Assembly: GCA_012932865.1 (NCBI GenBank)
Contig: SAXG01000007.1
Coordinates: 620,001-684,000, forward strand
Source of the DNA: Amylostereum areolatum
Taxonomy: Eukaryota; Basidiomycota; Agaricomycetes; Russulales; Stereaceae
Length of the DNA: 64,000 nucleotides
Direction: 5' to 3'
Part shown: positions 61,863 to 64,000 of the stretch, in pieces
How the letters are laid out: each line of letters begins with the position of its first letter
Position numbering within the stretch: the first letter of the stretch is position 1
Notes under the pieces: model-generated
The model's input: the letters and a program-made list of their open reading frames with translations, nothing else
What the model was told of the DNA's origin: nothing
Databases searched by the model: none
Translations under genes and position numbers: made by a program

Positions 61863-64000
61863 ATGAGCTCGTCCGAGGCGGAGAACTTCGACTTTGACAA
61901 CATTTCTGGATCAGAATCTGAAGACTACGCGCCCGCCGTCAAGAAGAAACCCGTGCGTGGTGTCTTAGCGACGACCAGTCGGCGACTGACCCTCTTTGAC
62001 AGGTCAAACCAGCCGCGAAACCAGCCGCGAAACCGGCCGCCAAATCCAAGCCTGCTCCAAAGTCCAAGGCTGCATCCAAGAAGAAGGTATTGACCGATGC
62101 AGATGAGAACATAGACGAGAGCTTCATGATGGATGTGGACGGGGAGTCTGACGCTGGTCCCTCGGTCCCCAAAGCTGCTCCTGCGGCCACCAACGGGAAG
62201 AAGAAGACCGCGTCGGAAACATACAAGAAGGTATGTGGCGCATATATGCGCTGTTCATGGATGCTGAACCCGCCACCAGCTCACCCAACTAGAGCATGTC
62301 CTTCAACGACCGGACACTTACATTGGGAGCGTCGAAACAATGACGCAGAACATCTGGGTTTATGACTCTGAGACGAAACGCATGGTTCTACGGGACGTTA
62401 CTTATGTTCCTGGTTTCTTCAAGATTGTGGACGAAATTCTCGTCAATGCCGCCGACAATAAGGTGCGTGGACTGTTCCTGTCGAAGTATCCGTGGACTCA
62501 CGGAGATGCAGATCAACGATGCCAGTATGGACACCCTCAAGGTTGAGATTGACCCGGAGGAAGGATCCATCTCCGTATACAATAACGGGCGCGGTATTCC
62601 CGTCGAAATCCATTCAAAGGAGAAGATATACATTCCAGAACTCATATTTGGTCACTTGCTCACGGGTGCAAACTACGACGATGACGAGAAGAAGCTGACC
62701 GGTGGCCGTAATGGTCTAGGAGCTAAATTGACCAATATATATTCAAACGAGTTCACGGTCGAAACCGCGGACAAGAACTCTTCCCAGAAGTACAAGCAAA
62801 CGTGGACAGACAACATGGGCAAGTGCGGCAAAGCCAAGATCACGAAGAACGGTCGTGGCGAGGAGTACACGAAGATTACGTTCAAGCCCGACCTCAAACG
62901 GTTTGGCATGACCTCCATCGACAGCGATACCACAGCATTGCTCAAGAAACGCGTTTTCGACATGGCCGGTACGGTCAGAGACGTTAAGGTCTATCTGAAC
63001 GACGAGCGCCTCAAGATCAAGAACTTCAAGCATTACGTCGAGATGTACCTCAGCTCAGCCGCTGCGGAGGCGGCGGAGAACTCAGGTGGTGCAGCTCAAG
63101 TAAAGCCTTCCATCCTCTATGAACGTATCAGTGATCGTTGGGAAGTCGCCTTTGCTGTCTCTGATGGCACCTTCCAACATGTCTCCTTCGCCAACTCGAT
63201 CTCCACGACTAAAGGCGGGACGCACGTTAACGTGATTACGGACCAAATCGCGAAAGACCTTATCACCGCGATCTCGAAGAAGAACAAGGCGGCAGCAGTC
63301 AAGGCGGGCAAAGTCAAGGAGCACATGTGGATCTTCGTCAACGCTCTTATCGAGAACCCCACGTTCGACAGCCAGACGAAGGAAAACATGACGCTGCCGG
63401 CGAGCAAGTTCGGGTCGAAGCCGAAACTTTCAGATGACTTCCTGAAGAAAGGTTCTTTATCGTTCCTCTGCTACGCTACTGTGTTGTACAACGAACTAAC
63501 ACTTCAACTCCTCTCTAGTTCAAAAGTCGCCTATCGTCGAGAACATTTTGAACTGGGCCAAGTTCAGAGCAGACCAGCAGATCAAGAAGACAGACGGCAC
63601 GAAACGTAGTCGGTAGGGTTTTTCATCACACATGTAGAGGACTTTCCTAACCGAGCATAGGCTCACGGGTCTCACAAAACTTGCCGACGCCAACAATGCC
63701 GGTACCAAGAACGCCGTCAACTGCACTCTCATCCTCACGGAAGGAGACTCGGCTAAGGCGCTCGCCGTAGCAGGTCTCGGCGTCGTCGGCCGCGATAACT
63801 TTGGTGTCTTCCCGCTGCGTGGCAAGCTTCTCAATGTTCGTGAGGCCCGACATGACCAGATCATGAAGAACGAGGAGATTCAAAATATCAAGAAAATCAT
63901 GGGCTTGCAGAGCAACAAGGAATACAGCAGAGCTGCACTGTCGACTCTGCGATATGGCAAGTTGATGATTATGACTGATCAGGTAGGTTCATGATGTCTG
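61863..64000 (+). CDS. TOP2: DNA topoisomerase II, N-terminal half (cut by window end)
   Basis: Type IIA topoisomerase that passes one DNA duplex through another using ATP; nuclear and essential. Start at 61863 (MSSSEAENFDFDNISGSESE). An acidic then Lys/Ala/Pro-rich leader precedes the ATPase domain. GHKL motifs: VDEILVNAADNK, YNNGRGIPVEIH and LTGGRNGLGAKLTNIYSN. The transducer region shows GGTHVNVITDQI and the K-loop. The Toprim domain gives TLILTEGDSAKALAVAGL and FPLRGKLLNVREA. The last visible residues are KLMIMTDQ, at the metal-binding DxD. Introns are short and in frame. The breakage-reunion domain with the active-site tyrosine lies beyond 64000. Confidence 0.96.

Overview
The window looks like nuclear DNA of a filamentous basidiomycete, probably an agaricomycete. 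Nearly every gene is split by many 48-65 nt introns with GT-AG (occasionally GC-AG) borders. The gene content fits: a DUF6534-type seven-helix protein, an adenylate-forming reductase, a fungal P450, GMC oxidoreductases, and two giant TRANK1-like UvrD-helicase/TPR proteins. I saw no prokaryotic operons, CRISPR arrays, rRNA or convincing tRNA genes. All functional calls come from recognising protein motifs by eye; no search was run.

Layout. 0-8 kb is gene-poor: a 1.27-kb CACTA-ended non-autonomous transposon (718-1987) and a SAM-methyltransferase relic that has lost its cofactor loop (5510-6454, minus). 8.3-16 kb holds a secreted, probably GPI-anchored GMC oxidoreductase (+), the INO80 subunit ARP5 (-) and a Sec4/Rab8 GTPase (-). 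16.5-24.7 kb is TRANK1-like gene A (+). 24.9-27.8 kb is a second GMC oxidoreductase (-) broken by six single-base insertions. 27.8-30.7 kb has no gene I can support. 30.8-32.6 kb is a DUF6534-like membrane protein (+). 33.5-37.3 kb is an intact A-T-R adenylate-forming reductase (-).

38.6-43.8 kb is the most unusual part. A P450 gene lies between two inverted copies of the CACTA-ended element. The downstream copy is truncated and has replaced the normal 3' end of the P450, so its last ~20 codons are transposon sequence. 44.5-64 kb is mostly housekeeping: GCN20/ABCF3 (-) and DOT1 histone H3K79 methyltransferase (+) from a shared divergent promoter, TRANK1-like gene B (-, with a 4-bp duplication frameshift), a CofD/YvcK-like protein (-), and the 5' half of DNA topoisomerase II (+), cut by the window end.

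The window therefore mixes conserved chromatin, translation and traffic genes with an accessory layer (GMC enzymes, P450, reductase, methyltransferase relic, transposons). The accessory genes do not form a clear co-oriented biosynthetic cluster, and several show recent damage. Splice models were checked by reading frame: the GMC gene at 8.3 kb sums to 1,938 coding nt and the P450 to 1,455 nt, both divisible by three, and both need a GC-AG intron.
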